Below are positions 1 through 11,000 of a DNA stretch of 64,000 bases, one piece after another. Each line of letters starts with the position of its first letter. Position 1 is the stretch's first letter. Source of the stretch: Methanococcoides methylutens MM1 (lineage in GTDB: Archaea; Halobacteriota; Methanosarcinia; Methanosarcinales; Methanosarcinaceae). Where the stretch lies: contig NZ_CP009518.1 of NCBI RefSeq assembly GCF_000970325.1, forward strand, positions 2,170,001 through 2,234,000. Reading direction: 5' to 3'. Below the pieces are notes generated by a model, which saw nothing but the letters and a program-made list of their open reading frames with translations, was not told the DNA's origin and ran no database searches. A program made the position numbers and the translations under genes.

Positions 1-2
1 GC

Positions 3-311
3 TCAAGTATAATGGAAACCATTGTCGGGATCATTGCAGGAATGAGCACATCGGTTGTTGGGAACAGATCCCTCCCGATAATAGCCTTTGCAGATGCAAA
101 GGATGGTGTCAAGGTCTCGGCGCGCGGCACACAGGACCTGATCAGGAAAGGGCTTAACCTCTCCGAGGCCATGGCGGTCAGTACTGCAGAGGTCGGTGGT
201 GCAGGAGGAGGCCACGATATTGCGGCAGGTGCCACTATCCCATTCGATGCAAAAGAAAAGTTCCTTCAAAAGCTGGATTCTGTTTTAGGAGAGCAATTGC
301 GGAAAAAATGA
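3..311 (+). CDS. DHH-family (RecJ-like) phosphoesterase, C-terminal fragment
   Basis: The gene enters from the left edge, so only the last 102 codons are visible and the true start lies outside. The fragment matches the C-terminal DHHA1 region of archaeal RecJ-like/DHH phosphoesterases: it has the glycine-rich substrate-binding motif GGAGGGHDIAAGATIP, where the GGGH piece is the family hallmark. Such proteins hydrolyse single-stranded DNA, RNA or oligonucleotides and some pair with the replicative GINS/CMG machinery. The catalytic DHH motif is not in view, so which subfamily it is cannot be decided. It ends in TGA directly against the stop codon of the converging NrpRII gene, with no intergenic space. 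Confidence 0.75.
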   Translation, partial: SSIMETIVGIIAGMSTSVVGNRSLPIIAFADAKDGVKVSARGTQDLIRKGLNLSEAMAVSTAEVGGAGGGHDIAAGATIPFDAKEKFLQKLDSVLGEQLRKK

Positions 312-1070
312 TCAGATGAAATCATCAACATGTTTCATCTCATTGATATCTATCAACGTTGACATTGCACTTGTGCGAACCTCAAACCCCTGTTCTTTTG
401 CCATTGCCATGGGGTTGGTACCTCCGATGACAACAACACCCAGGTGATCCCTCTCCACCGGGACATCAAGAACACGGGAATTGGGTTCCCCCACCTCCAT
501 TATGCCGCTGATGCCTGCATCCAGCATGTCCGAAAGGATATGGTCGATGTCATCCCTTGCTATCAGTGGTGCTTCACGAAGGTTGGCAAGGACCTTACCG
601 GAACCTGTCCTCAGCATCTGTGTAACAGAAGTGATGTCCTGCGACATCAGGACCTCGAGAGGGTCAATGGTTGTACTTACATAGGTTACAACGTCCGTGA
701 ACCTCACCGGATGGCCGTTCTTGATCTGGACAACCCCTCCAAGCTTGGGGTTGATCATCACACCACCTTTTAGCAGGACACCGTCAATGGTAATACTGCA
801 AACGGTTGCCAGACCAACGTCGCCCTTTGCTACCCTGAAATCGCCAATAGTATCCCCGCCTTTGACAATCCTGAGGAATGGACTAACAGACAATCCGCTT
901 CTCATGGCCAGCGAGTATATTTCCAGAACGGGGTCAAGGTCTTCCTCCTTGATCAGAGAAAGATTGACTATAACCTCACCCTCCATAGCGACCGGATCGA
1001 ATGTGGTCCTGAACATAAGGTCTTCAATACGAGAAGAAGTAAATTGAACAGGATGTGGTTCTTTGATCAT
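312..1070 (-). CDS. NrpRII-like nitrogen regulator domain protein (NRD/DUF128)
   Basis: A 252-residue protein consisting of one NrpR regulatory domain (NRD, DUF128) with no helix-turn-helix. NrpR represses nitrogen-assimilation genes in methanogens and senses 2-oxoglutarate. In Methanosarcina the function is split: NrpRI carries the DNA-binding domain plus an NRD, NrpRII is an NRD-only partner. Length and lack of HTH match NrpRII. Visible family features are the repeated glycine-rich strands ([44 protein letters not shown]). Start ATG has an AGGTG ribosome site five bases upstream. It converges with the DHH gene and lies upstream-facing to pgi on the same strand, separated by 94 bp, so it has its own promoter. 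Confidence 0.8.
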   Translation of the reverse strand: MIKEPHPVQFTSSRIEDLMFRTTFDPVAMEGEVIVNLSLIKEEDLDPVLEIYSLAMRSGLSVSPFLRIVKGGDTIGDFRVAKGDVGLATVCSITIDGVLLKGGVMINPKLGGVVQIKNGHPVRFTDVVTYVSTTIDPLEVLMSQDITSVTQMLRTGSGKVLANLREAPLIARDDIDHILSDMLDAGISGIMEVGEPNSRVLDVPVERDHLGVVVIGGTNPMAMAKEQGFEVRTSAMSTLIDINEMKHVDDFI

Positions 1071-1094
1071 AGGAGCACCTTATCATTTCCATAA

Positions 1095-1114
1095 AATAAG
1101 GAAATTCCCTTATT
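1095..1114. promoter_or_regulatory. Inverted repeat in the NrpRII promoter
   Basis: AATAAGG, six bases, CCTTATT forms a perfect 7-bp inverted repeat 25-45 bp upstream of the NrpRII start, beside a TATA-like TATAATAAG on the minus strand. It contains GGAA and TTCC half sites but one base apart, not the six bases of the known NrpR operator (GGAA-N6-TTCC), so autoregulation is only a guess. Confidence 0.35.
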
Positions 1115-1164
1115 ATAGTTTTGTGTGTGAAAGGCACTTCTATGAAATTTTTATGCGCCGGAGA

Positions 1165-1896
1165 TCAGATGGTGAGAATACTCTCGAACACACCCATAAA
1201 GTCCTGAGGTTCTTTCAGGAAACGCAACTTTTCAGTATCATTAACGAGCTCATACATGTCCATTCCACATTCAAGCCCGAATTCCGGAATGTCCAGTGGT
1301 GTTATGTACCTGAGCTCAGGAAGATCCTCATAGCGGTGATTCTTAACAAAACCGCTGTCAAGCAAGTAATACGCCCCACCTTCCATATCCCTGAACGGTG
1401 CATAGCTGGATTGGAAATCACAGCAGACCCAGTTGGCCATCTTCAATTGTTCATCAGATGCATTGATGGTCACATGCCCGTAGTCCGGAGGGATAAGTGC
1501 AATATCTCCTGCCTTTGCCTTGATCACCACAACATCAATTACGTCATCCCCCACATGTTTCTGCAAAAGGTAGGTTGCTTCTCCTTCAAGTACCTGGTAA
1601 ACCTCCGGATAGGATAGATCCTGTCCCGGCACATTCGGATGGTAGTGCCCCGCAGTCTTGATGAACTCACATCCAAACATTCCAGGAGGGATAACAGTGA
1701 TGTCGTAGCGCAGGTGCTGTTTGTTAATGGTCTTAAGTTCAGCCTCAGATGTGGAAAGGTGCCTGAACATATAATACAGTTCGAAATCTTCCACAGAATC
1801 GAACCATTCCCTGTCATAGACGACCTCTTTCATATCATGAAGCATTCTTATGTCAGGTTCCCTCTCTACTCCCCCAAATTCAATATTATAAACCAT
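1165..1896 (-). CDS. pgiA: Archaeal cupin-type glucose-6-phosphate isomerase
   Basis: Interconverts glucose-6-phosphate and fructose-6-phosphate in gluconeogenesis and glycogen metabolism. The 243-residue sequence has the cupin metal site of archaeal PGI: His84 and His86 in GHYHP, Glu98 in the PEVYQVLEGEA segment and His141 in PPDYGH. These bind Fe or another divalent metal. The protein is longer than the shortest archaeal PGIs (about 190 residues) because of a C-terminal extension of about 60 residues. Start ATG is preceded by GAGGG on the minus strand. The 289-bp region upstream is shared with the divergent nitroreductase gene and is AT-rich; no further gene is visible there. Confidence 0.9.
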   Translation of the reverse strand: MVYNIEFGGVEREPDIRMLHDMKEVVYDREWFDSVEDFELYYMFRHLSTSEAELKTINKQHLRYDITVIPPGMFGCEFIKTAGHYHPNVPGQDLSYPEVYQVLEGEATYLLQKHVGDDVIDVVVIKAKAGDIALIPPDYGHVTINASDEQLKMANWVCCDFQSSYAPFRDMEGGAYYLLDSGFVKNHRYEDLPELRYITPLDIPEFGLECGMDMYELVNDTEKLRFLKEPQDFMGVFESILTI

Positions 1897-2185
1897 ATTT
1901 AATACCCTCTCTTAAACTAACGCCTTACCAGTCCCCACCGGCCAATCATTGATGATAATAATAGACGTACACCCCTACAATAAGCCTACTACGTATTAAA
2001 TCTAACTCATATAATTAAAATAGATATTACATATCGTATATATTTTCAGCAATTGATTTGAAAGGATCTGCTGAAAGATCAACATCAGAATACAAAAAGC
2101 AGTTAGAGAACTTCATACCTCACCACCCATAAAAACTTTTCAGACAGGAACGACATAGATAAGGATACAAGGAATTCATATACGA

Positions 2186-2929
2186 GTGGTCAAAATGGAA
2201 GAAACAGGCAGAGAGTTCATGGAAAACACAAGATTTCAATGTCTTGGCAGATCAGACCAATCACTAGGATACCCTTACCCACCACTGGAAAAAGGATACG
2301 ACGAAGAAAATGTGTTGATAGACCTACCTGATCCGGCCCAGATCAATGTCAACGACATCAGTCTGAGAGAGGCGATCGAAAAACGTTCCAGTATTCGTAA
2401 ATATTCCAGAGAGCCTTTATCCCTCGAAGAGCTATCGTACCTACTCTGGTGCACACAGGGAGTTAAAAAGGTCATCCACAATGCCGCCACTTTCAGGACA
2501 GTACCATCCGCTGGAGCCAGACATGCCCTTGAAACTTATATTCTTGCAAATAATGTTGAAGGTCTGGAAAAGGGAGTATACAGATTCCTTCCAATTGAGC
2601 ATAAGTTGCTAGCAATAAGAATAGATAGCAACATAGGGAGAAGTATCACAGCAGCCTGCCTTGACCAGGAATTCGTTAAAGAAAGTGCAGTCACATTCAT
2701 CTGGACAGCTCTTGCATACAGAATGACCTACAGGTATGGCCAGAGAGGTTACAGATACCTGCACCTGGATGCAGGCCATGTGTGCCAGAACCTTTACCTG
2801 AGTGCACTGTCCATAGATTGCGGCGTGTGTGCTATAGCTGCTTTCATGGATGATGAAATGAACAATATTCTCGGGATTGATGGTAAAGAAGAGTTCACAA
2901 TCTATGTTGCAACACTGGGAAAGCAATGA
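2186..2929 (+). CDS. SagB-type nitroreductase-family dehydrogenase
   Basis: A 247-residue FMN-dependent nitroreductase-fold protein of the SagB/ThcOx type. Family features visible: the flavin-contact region LREAIEKRSSIRKYS near residue 60, the TVPSAGARHALETYI segment, and the late GHVCQNLYLSALSIDCG helix. SagB-type enzymes oxidise azolines in peptide maturation, but many methanogen copies stand alone with no precursor peptide or cyclodehydratase, and none is seen here; substrate is unknown. GTG start at 2186 has AAGGA 12 bases upstream; an in-frame ATG at 2195 is the alternative. A TATA-like CATAAAAACTT sits near 2130. Downstream lies mre11 in the same direction after a 69-bp gap. Confidence 0.82.
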   Translation: MVKMEETGREFMENTRFQCLGRSDQSLGYPYPPLEKGYDEENVLIDLPDPAQINVNDISLREAIEKRSSIRKYSREPLSLEELSYLLWCTQGVKKVIHNAATFRTVPSAGARHALETYILANNVEGLEKGVYRFLPIEHKLLAIRIDSNIGRSITAACLDQEFVKESAVTFIWTALAYRMTYRYGQRGYRYLHLDAGHVCQNLYLSALSIDCGVCAIAAFMDDEMNNILGIDGKEEFTIYVATLGKQ

Positions 2930-2998
2930 CCTTTGAGCACTTCCACATATTCCCAAAACAACAACCTTAAAAGTAAATGAGAGACTATACAGAGGGAC

Positions 2999-4450
2999 AT
3001 GGAGAGGGATATCAGAATTCTGCATACTGCTGATACGCATATCGGATACCGCCAGTACCATAGTGAGGTACGCAGGCAGGACTTCATCGATGCCTTTTCC
3101 AGCGTTATTGATGATGCAATTGAGATGGAGATGGATGCCATCATCCACGCAGGCGATCTTTTTGATTCAAGGAACCCGACACTTGAAGACATCCTTGACA
3201 CCATCAACATACTCTCAAAATTAAAATTACACAACATCCCGTTCCTGTCGATAGTTGGAAACCATGAGAGCAAGCAGCACACTCAATGGCTCGACCTGTT
3301 CGAGAGCATGGGAATTGCCACCCGGCTCGGAAACAAACCTTACAGGATCGAAGATGTTGCCATCTACGGGATAGACAACGTCCCCAGATCGAAGATACCG
3401 CTTTTTGATTATTCGAAGTTCACAGGGGAAAACTCAGGGCAATACAATATACTCGTGATGCACCAGCTGATGTCACCTTTCCCCTTTGGGGAGTGGGAAT
3501 GCGAGGAGGTCATCAGGGAACTGCCCTTCGATGTTCATGCCATACTGCTGGGAGATTATCACAAGAACGAGAAAACAAGGGTAGACCAGACCTGGGTCAC
3601 CTATTGTGGCAGCACAGAGCGAAATAGTGCAGCCGAACGCGACGTCCGCACATACAACATTGTTACGATAAATGATAACGGGATCGATATCGGCAAACGG
3701 AACATCTCCACCCGGGATTTCCTCTTCATACCGGTGGAGCTCAGGGACAGGGAAGGAGCCTATGAGCTGATCATCAATACCATCAAGGAACACGATGTTG
3801 CTGACAGGGTTGTTTTCGTGGACATCTCCGGTAACCCGGAAGTTACCATATCCTACAATGAGATCGAGGAGTTCCTCGCAGGAAGAAATGCCCTTGTCAC
3901 CCGAATAAGGGACATGAGACATGGGGAAGAGGTAAAGGAAGACAGACCCCTGGAAGTCTCATTTTCAGATCCTGACGAGGCGGTCAAAAGAGAGATAACG
4001 AAAATGACACTGACAAGTGGCGGCATCATGATCGATGAGATCGTGAGAGACCCGGCAGTCCCTAAGACAAAGGTCGACCTCGAGGCTGAAACACGAATAG
4101 GGGAACTGCTCAATGACATTGATTTCATGAATCCTGAATCATACATGGTCAAAAAGGACAATGAAGGAAATATTCGGGATGAAAATGCAGATGTTTCCGG
4201 CGAGGAGGGAAAAGGAGACTCCCCGGAAGAGCCACAGATCGCAGAATCTGCTGATGAATATAGCACAGACAGAGACACTGGAAGAAGTGAACCTCAGGAG
4301 GATATTCAAACCCGGGAAGAAACAAACCCTGTGGCAACTGAAAATCGGGAAATATCCAAAATATCCAAGCCACCTGAGACTGGTACTCCGGAGAGAGAGA
4401 AAGTGGAAACCCCGAAACCAAAACAATACAACCTGGGGGACTACCTGTGA
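2999..4450 (+). CDS. mre11: DNA double-strand break repair nuclease Mre11
   Basis: Manganese-dependent exo/endonuclease that works with Rad50 in double-strand break end processing. The N-terminal 300 residues hold the phosphoesterase motifs: DTHIG at residues 12-16, HAGDLFD near 51, GNHES near 87, MHQ near 158 and GDYHKNE. The C-terminal 120 residues are acidic, Pro/Glu/Ser-rich and probably disordered, ending in KPKQYNLGDYL, a short hydrophobic motif of the kind that contacts Rad50 coiled coils. ATG start follows AGAGGG closely. Its stop overlaps the Rad50 GTG start by four bases (GTGA), so the two are translationally coupled. Confidence 0.95.
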   Translation: MERDIRILHTADTHIGYRQYHSEVRRQDFIDAFSSVIDDAIEMEMDAIIHAGDLFDSRNPTLEDILDTINILSKLKLHNIPFLSIVGNHESKQHTQWLDLFESMGIATRLGNKPYRIEDVAIYGIDNVPRSKIPLFDYSKFTGENSGQYNILVMHQLMSPFPFGEWECEEVIRELPFDVHAILLGDYHKNEKTRVDQTWVTYCGSTERNSAAERDVRTYNIVTINDNGIDIGKRNISTRDFLFIPVELRDREGAYELIINTIKEHDVADRVVFVDISGNPEVTISYNEIEEFLAGRNALVTRIRDMRHGEEVKEDRPLEVSFSDPDEAVKREITKMTLTSGGIMIDEIVRDPAVPKTKVDLEAETRIGELLNDIDFMNPESYMVKKDNEGNIRDENADVSGEEGKGDSPEEPQIAESADEYSTDRDTGRSEPQEDIQTREETNPVATENREISKISKPPETGTPEREKVETPKPKQYNLGDYL

Positions 4451-7113
4451 AACTGAAAAGGCTGCGTGTCAATAATATCAGGAGCTACGAGGACCTCGAC
4501 ATCCGGTTCGAAGACGGTGTAACAGTGGTATCCGGAGTGAACGGAAGCGGGAAGTCCAGCCTCCTGGAAGCATGCTTCACAGGACTTTTCGGAAGCCGCA
4601 CCCTTTCAAAGGAATTCGTGCTCTCCGACCTTATTCGCAAGGGTGCCACAAAGGCATCCATCATCGTTGACTTCGAGAGCATTGGCCATGAATACAACAT
4701 CGAGCAGGGATACAGAGTAAACCCAAAAACCGGAAGCGCATCCAATAACAAGTCGGTCTTCATGATGGACGATAAGATCATGGTAGACCAGGCAAGCCAG
4801 ACATATGAGGCCGTTAAGGCACTTATGAAGATGGATGAAGAAGCCTACAAGAACTGCGTTTACATCCGCCAGGGAGAGATAGATGTCCTGATCAACGCAA
4901 AGACAAAAGACAGGCAGCGCATGATCGATGACCTGCTCCAGATAGGTAAGCTGGAAGAGTACAGGGAGCGGGCAGGCAGTGCAAGAAAAGGGGTTGGCAG
5001 GCATCAGAGGGAAACAGATGCACGACTAAAGGACAACGTTGCGGACATTGAACACATAGAAAGCTCGAACCCGTACCAGATGCTCAATACGGTCAAAACG
5101 GAGATGAACGGGGTCGGGAATGAGATCTCTGAACTTGAGGATAAAAAAGATCGTGCTAAGGAGATCGTCACGTCGATCGAAGAGAAAATAAACAAATACA
5201 CAGGAACGCTGGAGCAAAAAAAGACCATTGATGCGGAAGTACGTAATTTCAAGTCAAAGATCACTGCCACATACAATGATATTGAAAAGGCAAGAGGGGT
5301 CGTGAACTCCGGCAGGCAGGAAGTACAGAAGCTCCAGAGTGTGAACACAGACCTTTGTACACAGATAAAGGTCCCGGATGATGCAGATGTTGAAAACTAC
5401 GTCACATCCCTGGAAAAAGAAGAGTCAGCTGCCCGGGATGAAGTAAGTACCATTATCAAAAAGAGAGAGCTTGCACAGGGTAATGAGAGGTCTCAGAATG
5501 AGTTCCTGCTCAACCTTAACGAGCAATTGAAAAGAACGGAAGTTTCAATACAGAACAGGGAAGCCAAGGCCAAAAGCATCACAGAGGATATTGAGAAACT
5601 CAAAAAGGGTATCATAGAACTGGAAGATGCGAACAGGGAAAAGACAGAGGAAGCTTCAAAGATCGGGTTCCCTGCTGACAAACTTGAGAACATAGAGGAT
5701 ATTGCCGAACTTCTGGGCATGAAGCAAAAGCAACTCCACGGAAAGGAAAGGGAAAAAGCTGCCACCCTCGCAGAACTTGATAAAAGGATAAAGAAAGCCA
5801 AAGACCTCCTCGACAAAGGATTGTGCCCCACCTGCGGGCAGGACCTTAAAGGCTCGAAAATATGTGAAGAAACAACAGAGGATGAGGAGCAAAGGGGCAA
5901 CTTACTGGCGGAGCTTCAGAGCATCCGTTCCGAACAGTCCGAACTGGAAACAAAAACAGAGCGTGTAAGGAGCGCGAGGGAGATCGCAAAAGGAATTGCA
6001 GATAACGATCACCAGATCCAGATCAAGACAAGGGATATCACCAGCAGTGAGAAGCTCATCGAAGAGAACCTGCGGGACGTCAAAGAAGAGAAGGAAAAGG
6101 AAAATGCCCTCAAAGAACAGATCGACGAGGTCGGAAAGGTCATCGGGAAGATCAAAGAGGACATTGTTACCCTGAAAGAAGATGAAAACGATGCAACCGA
6201 GTCCCATAAGGCAATAAAGGACAGACTCGACATTGCAAGAAGGATACGGATGAACCATCTTGAGATCGGAAAGATGCAAAGCGATATGCAACGATCACAG
6301 GATGGGATCAGCAACGGACTTGAGAAGGTCAATCTTTTCGAAGACCAGATCAAGGAGAGGAAGAAACGTCTTGAAGCTATCGAGAAGGAACTCGGGGATG
6401 TGGACATTACCAGACTGGAGAACGATAAGGTACAATACGAAAGTGCTCACAAGGGAATTATTTCCAGGCTTGAGGACCTGAACCTGAGGAAAAATGAGCT
6501 TCATAAACAGGTCGGACTCATTGAGGGCGAGATCAGAAGGCTTAATGAACTAAAGGAAAAGCACAGGATGCTTTCCAATAAAAAGGAGTTCCTGGCCGCC
6601 GTTTACAGGGATGCTGAAGAGCTTGAGACAATGTACATACGCCTCCGTGCTGAACTGCGCGCAAAGAACATTGATGCACTGGACAGGCTGCTCAATGAGA
6701 TATTCTCGTTCATGTACACCAACAATGCATATTCGCACATCAGCCTCGACCAGGACTATAACCTCATGATCTATGAGAAGGACGGTACGCCCCTTGAGCC
6801 AAAACTGCTTAGCGGAGGCGAAAGAGCGATATTCAACCTTGTATTAAGGTGCGCCATCTACCGTCTGCTGTCCCATTCACCCGGGACCACCGGAAGTGTG
6901 GAGCTTCCTCCGCTGATACTGGACGAGCCTACTGTTTTCCTTGACAGGGGACATGTCCACCAGTTGATAAAGCTCATTGATATGATGAGGGACATCGGCG
7001 TAGGCCAGATCCTGATCGTGTCACATGACGAGTCACTGATCGATTCTGCAGACCATGTGTTCGTGGTGGAGAAGGACGCCATCACAAATAGTTCTTCCAT
7101 CGCTGCAAAATGA
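4447..7113 (+). CDS. rad50: DNA double-strand break repair ATPase Rad50
   Basis: SMC-like ABC ATPase of the Mre11-Rad50 complex, 888 residues. Order of elements: Walker A GVNGSGKSS at residues 30-38, Q-loop region IRQGEIDVL, first coiled coil, zinc hook CPTCGQ with Cys460 and Cys463, second coiled coil, ABC signature LLSGGERAIF near 788, Walker B LILDEPTVFLD near 825 and a D-loop/H-loop SHDE. All catalytic motifs are intact. It starts with GTG inside the end of mre11. The 98 bp after its stop are AT-rich and contain the ribosome site of the following coiled-coil gene. Confidence 0.96.
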   Translation: MKLKRLRVNNIRSYEDLDIRFEDGVTVVSGVNGSGKSSLLEACFTGLFGSRTLSKEFVLSDLIRKGATKASIIVDFESIGHEYNIEQGYRVNPKTGSASNNKSVFMMDDKIMVDQASQTYEAVKALMKMDEEAYKNCVYIRQGEIDVLINAKTKDRQRMIDDLLQIGKLEEYRERAGSARKGVGRHQRETDARLKDNVADIEHIESSNPYQMLNTVKTEMNGVGNEISELEDKKDRAKEIVTSIEEKINKYTGTLEQKKTIDAEVRNFKSKITATYNDIEKARGVVNSGRQEVQKLQSVNTDLCTQIKVPDDADVENYVTSLEKEESAARDEVSTIIKKRELAQGNERSQNEFLLNLNEQLKRTEVSIQNREAKAKSITEDIEKLKKGIIELEDANREKTEEASKIGFPADKLENIEDIAELLGMKQKQLHGKEREKAATLAELDKRIKKAKDLLDKGLCPTCGQDLKGSKICEETTEDEEQRGNLLAELQSIRSEQSELETKTERVRSAREIAKGIADNDHQIQIKTRDITSSEKLIEENLRDVKEEKEKENALKEQIDEVGKVIGKIKEDIVTLKEDENDATESHKAIKDRLDIARRIRMNHLEIGKMQSDMQRSQDGISNGLEKVNLFEDQIKERKKRLEAIEKELGDVDITRLENDKVQYESAHKGIISRLEDLNLRKNELHKQVGLIEGEIRRLNELKEKHRMLSNKKEFLAAVYRDAEELETMYIRLRAELRAKNIDALDRLLNEIFSFMYTNNAYSHISLDQDYNLMIYEKDGTPLEPKLLSGGERAIFNLVLRCAIYRLLSHSPGTTGSVELPPLILDEPTVFLDRGHVHQLIKLIDMMRDIGVGQILIVSHDESLIDSADHVFVVEKDAITNSSSIAAK

Positions 7114-7223
7114 GCATCTGGAGGGAAATTGCGACCATAAGATATATTATAGTTTTTATCATTATTATTGGACAGGCTAAGGGTTTGAGATTATAAGGGA
7201 TAGAGAGGTTTGTGAGGTATTGC

Positions 7224-8006
7224 ATGGGCTCCGAGAACAGGGACTTTGTTATAGAAAGGCTTGAGCGAAAACTGGCTGAAAAAGAAGAAGAAATAGAAAC
7301 GATCAGCAACAAGCTGCATGATTCCATCATGAAGGAGCTTCGCGAGGACCTGAAGAACGATCTCGACATCAATAATCGTCTTGTCAAGATCGAACAGAAG
7401 GTACAGGAACTTGCAAGCAACATGAGTGGCATCATGGACGAACTGCTTGACCAGAAATCCCAGATAAGGAACCTGGGCACGGGATCTTCGAAACCGACAC
7501 CAGAACCTTTCAAAGTAACAGCAACTCAGGACCCCTTCAAGCCACCGGCACCAAAAGCCACAGAAGGAAGTACACAGACCAATAAAGGAAACCTTGCTGA
7601 CACCCTTTTCGGCAATAAAAGAACAGAAACGGCCGCAATACCGGAGAAGAAATTCACTGAACCTGCAGTACCGGAAATGAAAACTGCGACACAGGGAACA
7701 TCTTCCGGATCACAGTGGAGCAAACTGGTAGACCCGAATGAGGTAAATATGGAAATAAGGGACATAGGTGCCAGGGAACCGGTACAGGAACCACCAGCAA
7801 GCATCCCTGCAGAATATATCGTGGCAGATGGCGGGGATGTCCCCGGCAACAGGAGCCATTCAGTACCTCCTGAAGATGAATGTGAGTACATCGTTGCGGA
7901 AGAAGGAACACCTTCACGCACCCTCTCAGAAACAGAGTATGAGACCGTGGAAGACCGGGATGATGAAGATACGGTGGTCACAACTACCCGCAGAAAACCC
8001 CTTTAA
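7224..8006 (+). CDS. Coiled-coil protein of unknown function between rad50 and smc
   Basis: Not recognised. The first 85 residues are highly charged and predicted by eye to be a coiled coil (heptad-like VIERLERKLAEKEEEIETI, then LVKIEQKVQELASNM). The rest is Pro/Thr/Glu-rich low-complexity sequence with two copies of an EYIVA motif (AEYIVADGG and CEYIVAEEG), ending in basic TTRRKPL. No enzyme motif, no signal peptide. ATG 7224 is chosen because TGAGGT lies five bases upstream; a GTG at 7212 would add four residues. Position inside the mre11-rad50-smc-scpAB run and a 20-bp gap to smc suggest a structural or adaptor role in chromosome maintenance, which is inference only. Confidence 0.75.
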   Translation: MGSENRDFVIERLERKLAEKEEEIETISNKLHDSIMKELREDLKNDLDINNRLVKIEQKVQELASNMSGIMDELLDQKSQIRNLGTGSSKPTPEPFKVTATQDPFKPPAPKATEGSTQTNKGNLADTLFGNKRTETAAIPEKKFTEPAVPEMKTATQGTSSGSQWSKLVDPNEVNMEIRDIGAREPVQEPPASIPAEYIVADGGDVPGNRSHSVPPEDECEYIVAEEGTPSRTLSETEYETVEDRDDEDTVVTTTRRKPL

Positions 8007-8026
8007 GTCGATGAAAGAGGAATCAA

Positions 8027-11000
8027 GTGTACATCAAAGAGATCGAATTTGTAAACTTCAAGTCTTTTGGGAAAAAAGTCAAAATACCATTCTTTGATGA
8101 TTTTACTACCATATCAGGACCTAACGGTAGCGGAAAATCAAATATCATCGACGGGATACTTTTTGTGCTGGGACTTTCCAGCTCGCGTACCCTCAGGGCA
8201 GAAAAGCTGACCGACCTCATTTACAACGGTGACAAGGCAAAGAAGCCTGATTTTGCACAGGTCACGATAAGGTTCGATAACACCGACCGCGAGATGCCTG
8301 TGGACGAGGACGAGGTTGTCATCAGCAGGAAGATCAGGGAAACAGAGAGTGGTTACTACAGTTATTTCTATTTTAATGGCAAGGCGGTCAGCCTGACGGA
8401 TGTCCACAACCATCTTGCAAAGGCACGTGTGACCCCTGAAGGCTATAACGTTGTAATGCAGGGAGACGTTACCCGCATCATTACCATGACAGCAGGAGAA
8501 CGCCGCAAGATCATCGATGAGATCGCCGGCGTTGCCGAATTCGATAATAAAAGAGACAGGGCCCTGAACGAACTGGAGATCGTTAGGGAGCGTATCGAAA
8601 GGGCTGACATAATTATAGAGGAAGTTGAGAAGCAGCTGGAGAAGCTCAAGGTGGAGCGCGACCAGGCTGTGAAATACCAGGGCCTCAAACAGGAGAAGAT
8701 GAAGTTCGAGGGCTTCGTACTGCTTGCAAAGCTCAAGGACGCGAGGGTTGAGCTTGAGAACGTCAGTCAGGACATCGTTGCAAAGGAAGAGGTTCGTGAG
8801 AAGCTGAAACAGAACCTTGACCTGAAGCAGGAAAAACTTGAGGGTCTTGAGGATGAACTCAAGGACCTTACGTCCGAGATCCAGAGAATGGGAGAGGACG
8901 AGCAGATACAGATCAAGAAAGACATCGAAGAGATTAAAGGAGAGGTCTCAAGATGTGTCAACAGCATCGAGCTTGCGGACAATGAGATAGAGGATATTGA
9001 TTCCAGGCGTAAGAAAGCGTTCCTTGATATCGAGCAGACGAAAAACAGGGTCAATGAGATCGACGAGAAGCTCTCAGAGGAATCCCTCCGCAAAGACAGC
9101 ATCTTTTCCGAGATCTCAGAAAGAAAAACAGAAAGGATGATCCTGCAAAGCAGGATAGCGGATGTGGATGAGAAATTTGCCCAGACCAGGGATGAGCTCA
9201 CATCGTTCAAGAACGAGCTGGAAACTGTCAGGAACGACAAGAGCGAACTGATGAGACAGGAGGACCGCCTGCTCGACTCCCTGAGGAGAAGATCGGCAGA
9301 GGTCAGGGACATCGAGAACGAGATCGATGATGCAAAGGCAAAGGCACAATCCTCTGACAGCGATACGAAGTCTGCACAGTATGAGATCGAGAAAAATACA
9401 GAGCAGATAAACTCCCTGACAAAGGATCTCGATGACCTTGAAAGCAACCGTTTCCAGATCAAGACCGTGGTAACTGATCTTGAGACCACACTTAGAAAAC
9501 AGCAACAGGATTACGCAATGCTGGAAGCACGTGTCCGTGCGGCAGAGGACACCAGTAATTATTCAAAAGCAGTTGACATGATCATCGCCGAGAAGAAGCA
9601 CCATGGTCTTCCCGGCATCTATGGAACTATCGCCGAACTGGGAAGCGTGGACCAGAAGTATTCCACTGCCCTTGGAGTGGCAGCAGGCGGACGTATGCAG
9701 GCCATCGTTGTGGAGACCGACCAGGACGCATCACGCGGAATACAGTTCCTGAAACAGCAGAGAGGAGGGCGTGCAACTTTCCTGCCGCTCAACAAGATGG
9801 AGGCAAGAAGACCCTACAAGGACCTTTCTGACCGTAAGGGTGTCATCGGCTATGCTATCGACCTGATCGACTTTGATCCGAAGTTCGAGGCTGCATATTG
9901 GTATGTCTTCAGGGACACACTTATTGTAGATACCCTTGAAAACGCACGTCGGCTGATCGGCGGCCTTCGCATGGTCACACTTGAGGGAGAGGTGATCGAA
10001 AAGAGCGGTGCAATGACCGGAGGATCCATGCAAAGGAAGTCCGGACTCTCATTTGCAGCCTCTGAAAAGGACAAGCTCATAAAGATCGCCGAGAAGATCA
10101 CCGAATTCGAATCAAGGCGCAATACCGCTATCAAGAAACTGGATGCTGTGGAAGGACATATTGCCGACATCAACCGCGAGATCCACGAACTGGAGAAGGA
10201 GATCTCTAAGAAGGAGATGATCTTCGAGGAGATCGGAAGCAGGGCAGAGCGCCTTAGCCAGCTTATCGAGACAAAGAACATCGAACTGTCAGAGATTGAG
10301 GAGCAGCGCACAAAACTCCGCGAGGAAATGGAAGAGGTCGTATCACAGAAGAATGAGAAGGAAGAGAGGACAGGAGAACTCGAGGAAAAGATCACATCCA
10401 TTGAGGAGAAGCTCTCCGAATCAGAGATCCCTGAACTCAACAAGCAGGCTGAGCGCATTGACGAGGAGATGCGCAGGCTTGACGGACGTATCCGTGACAT
10501 TGAAGCTGACATCAATGCCCTGAACCTTGACCGCGAATATGCATCCTCAAAGATCGAGGACAGTCGCCAGCTCATTAAGGAGATGGAAGAGAAGAGATCC
10601 ACGCACCGCGAACGTGTGGACGGTCTCAAAGCAAAGATAACCGAGCTGGAAGTGACGCTCAAGAACAAGGAGCAGCGAGAGCAGGAACTTGCAGAAGAGC
10701 TTCGGGACATGCAGCAAAAGCGTGCCCTAAAGCAGACGGAATACAACGCTGCGGAAAAGGACCTTATGGCCACCAGGTCAAGACTTGACGATGCTGACAA
10801 GTCCATGATGGCACTTGAAGCCACACAAAAAGCCCTTGCCGACCAGACAGAGGAGCTCAAGGAAGAGCTGGAAAGGCGCGGTATTGAAGAGGTAGAGGAT
10901 GTGCCGAACTATGAAACGGTCAGCACAAGGATAGCATCCATAGAAAAAGCAATGGAAAAGCTTGAACCTGTGAACATGAGGGCCATTGACGAATACGATG

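Noticed and set aside
1095-1114. True NrpR operator upstream of NrpRII
   Set aside because: Half sites GGAA and TTCC are present, but with one base between them instead of six; kept only as an unassigned palindrome.
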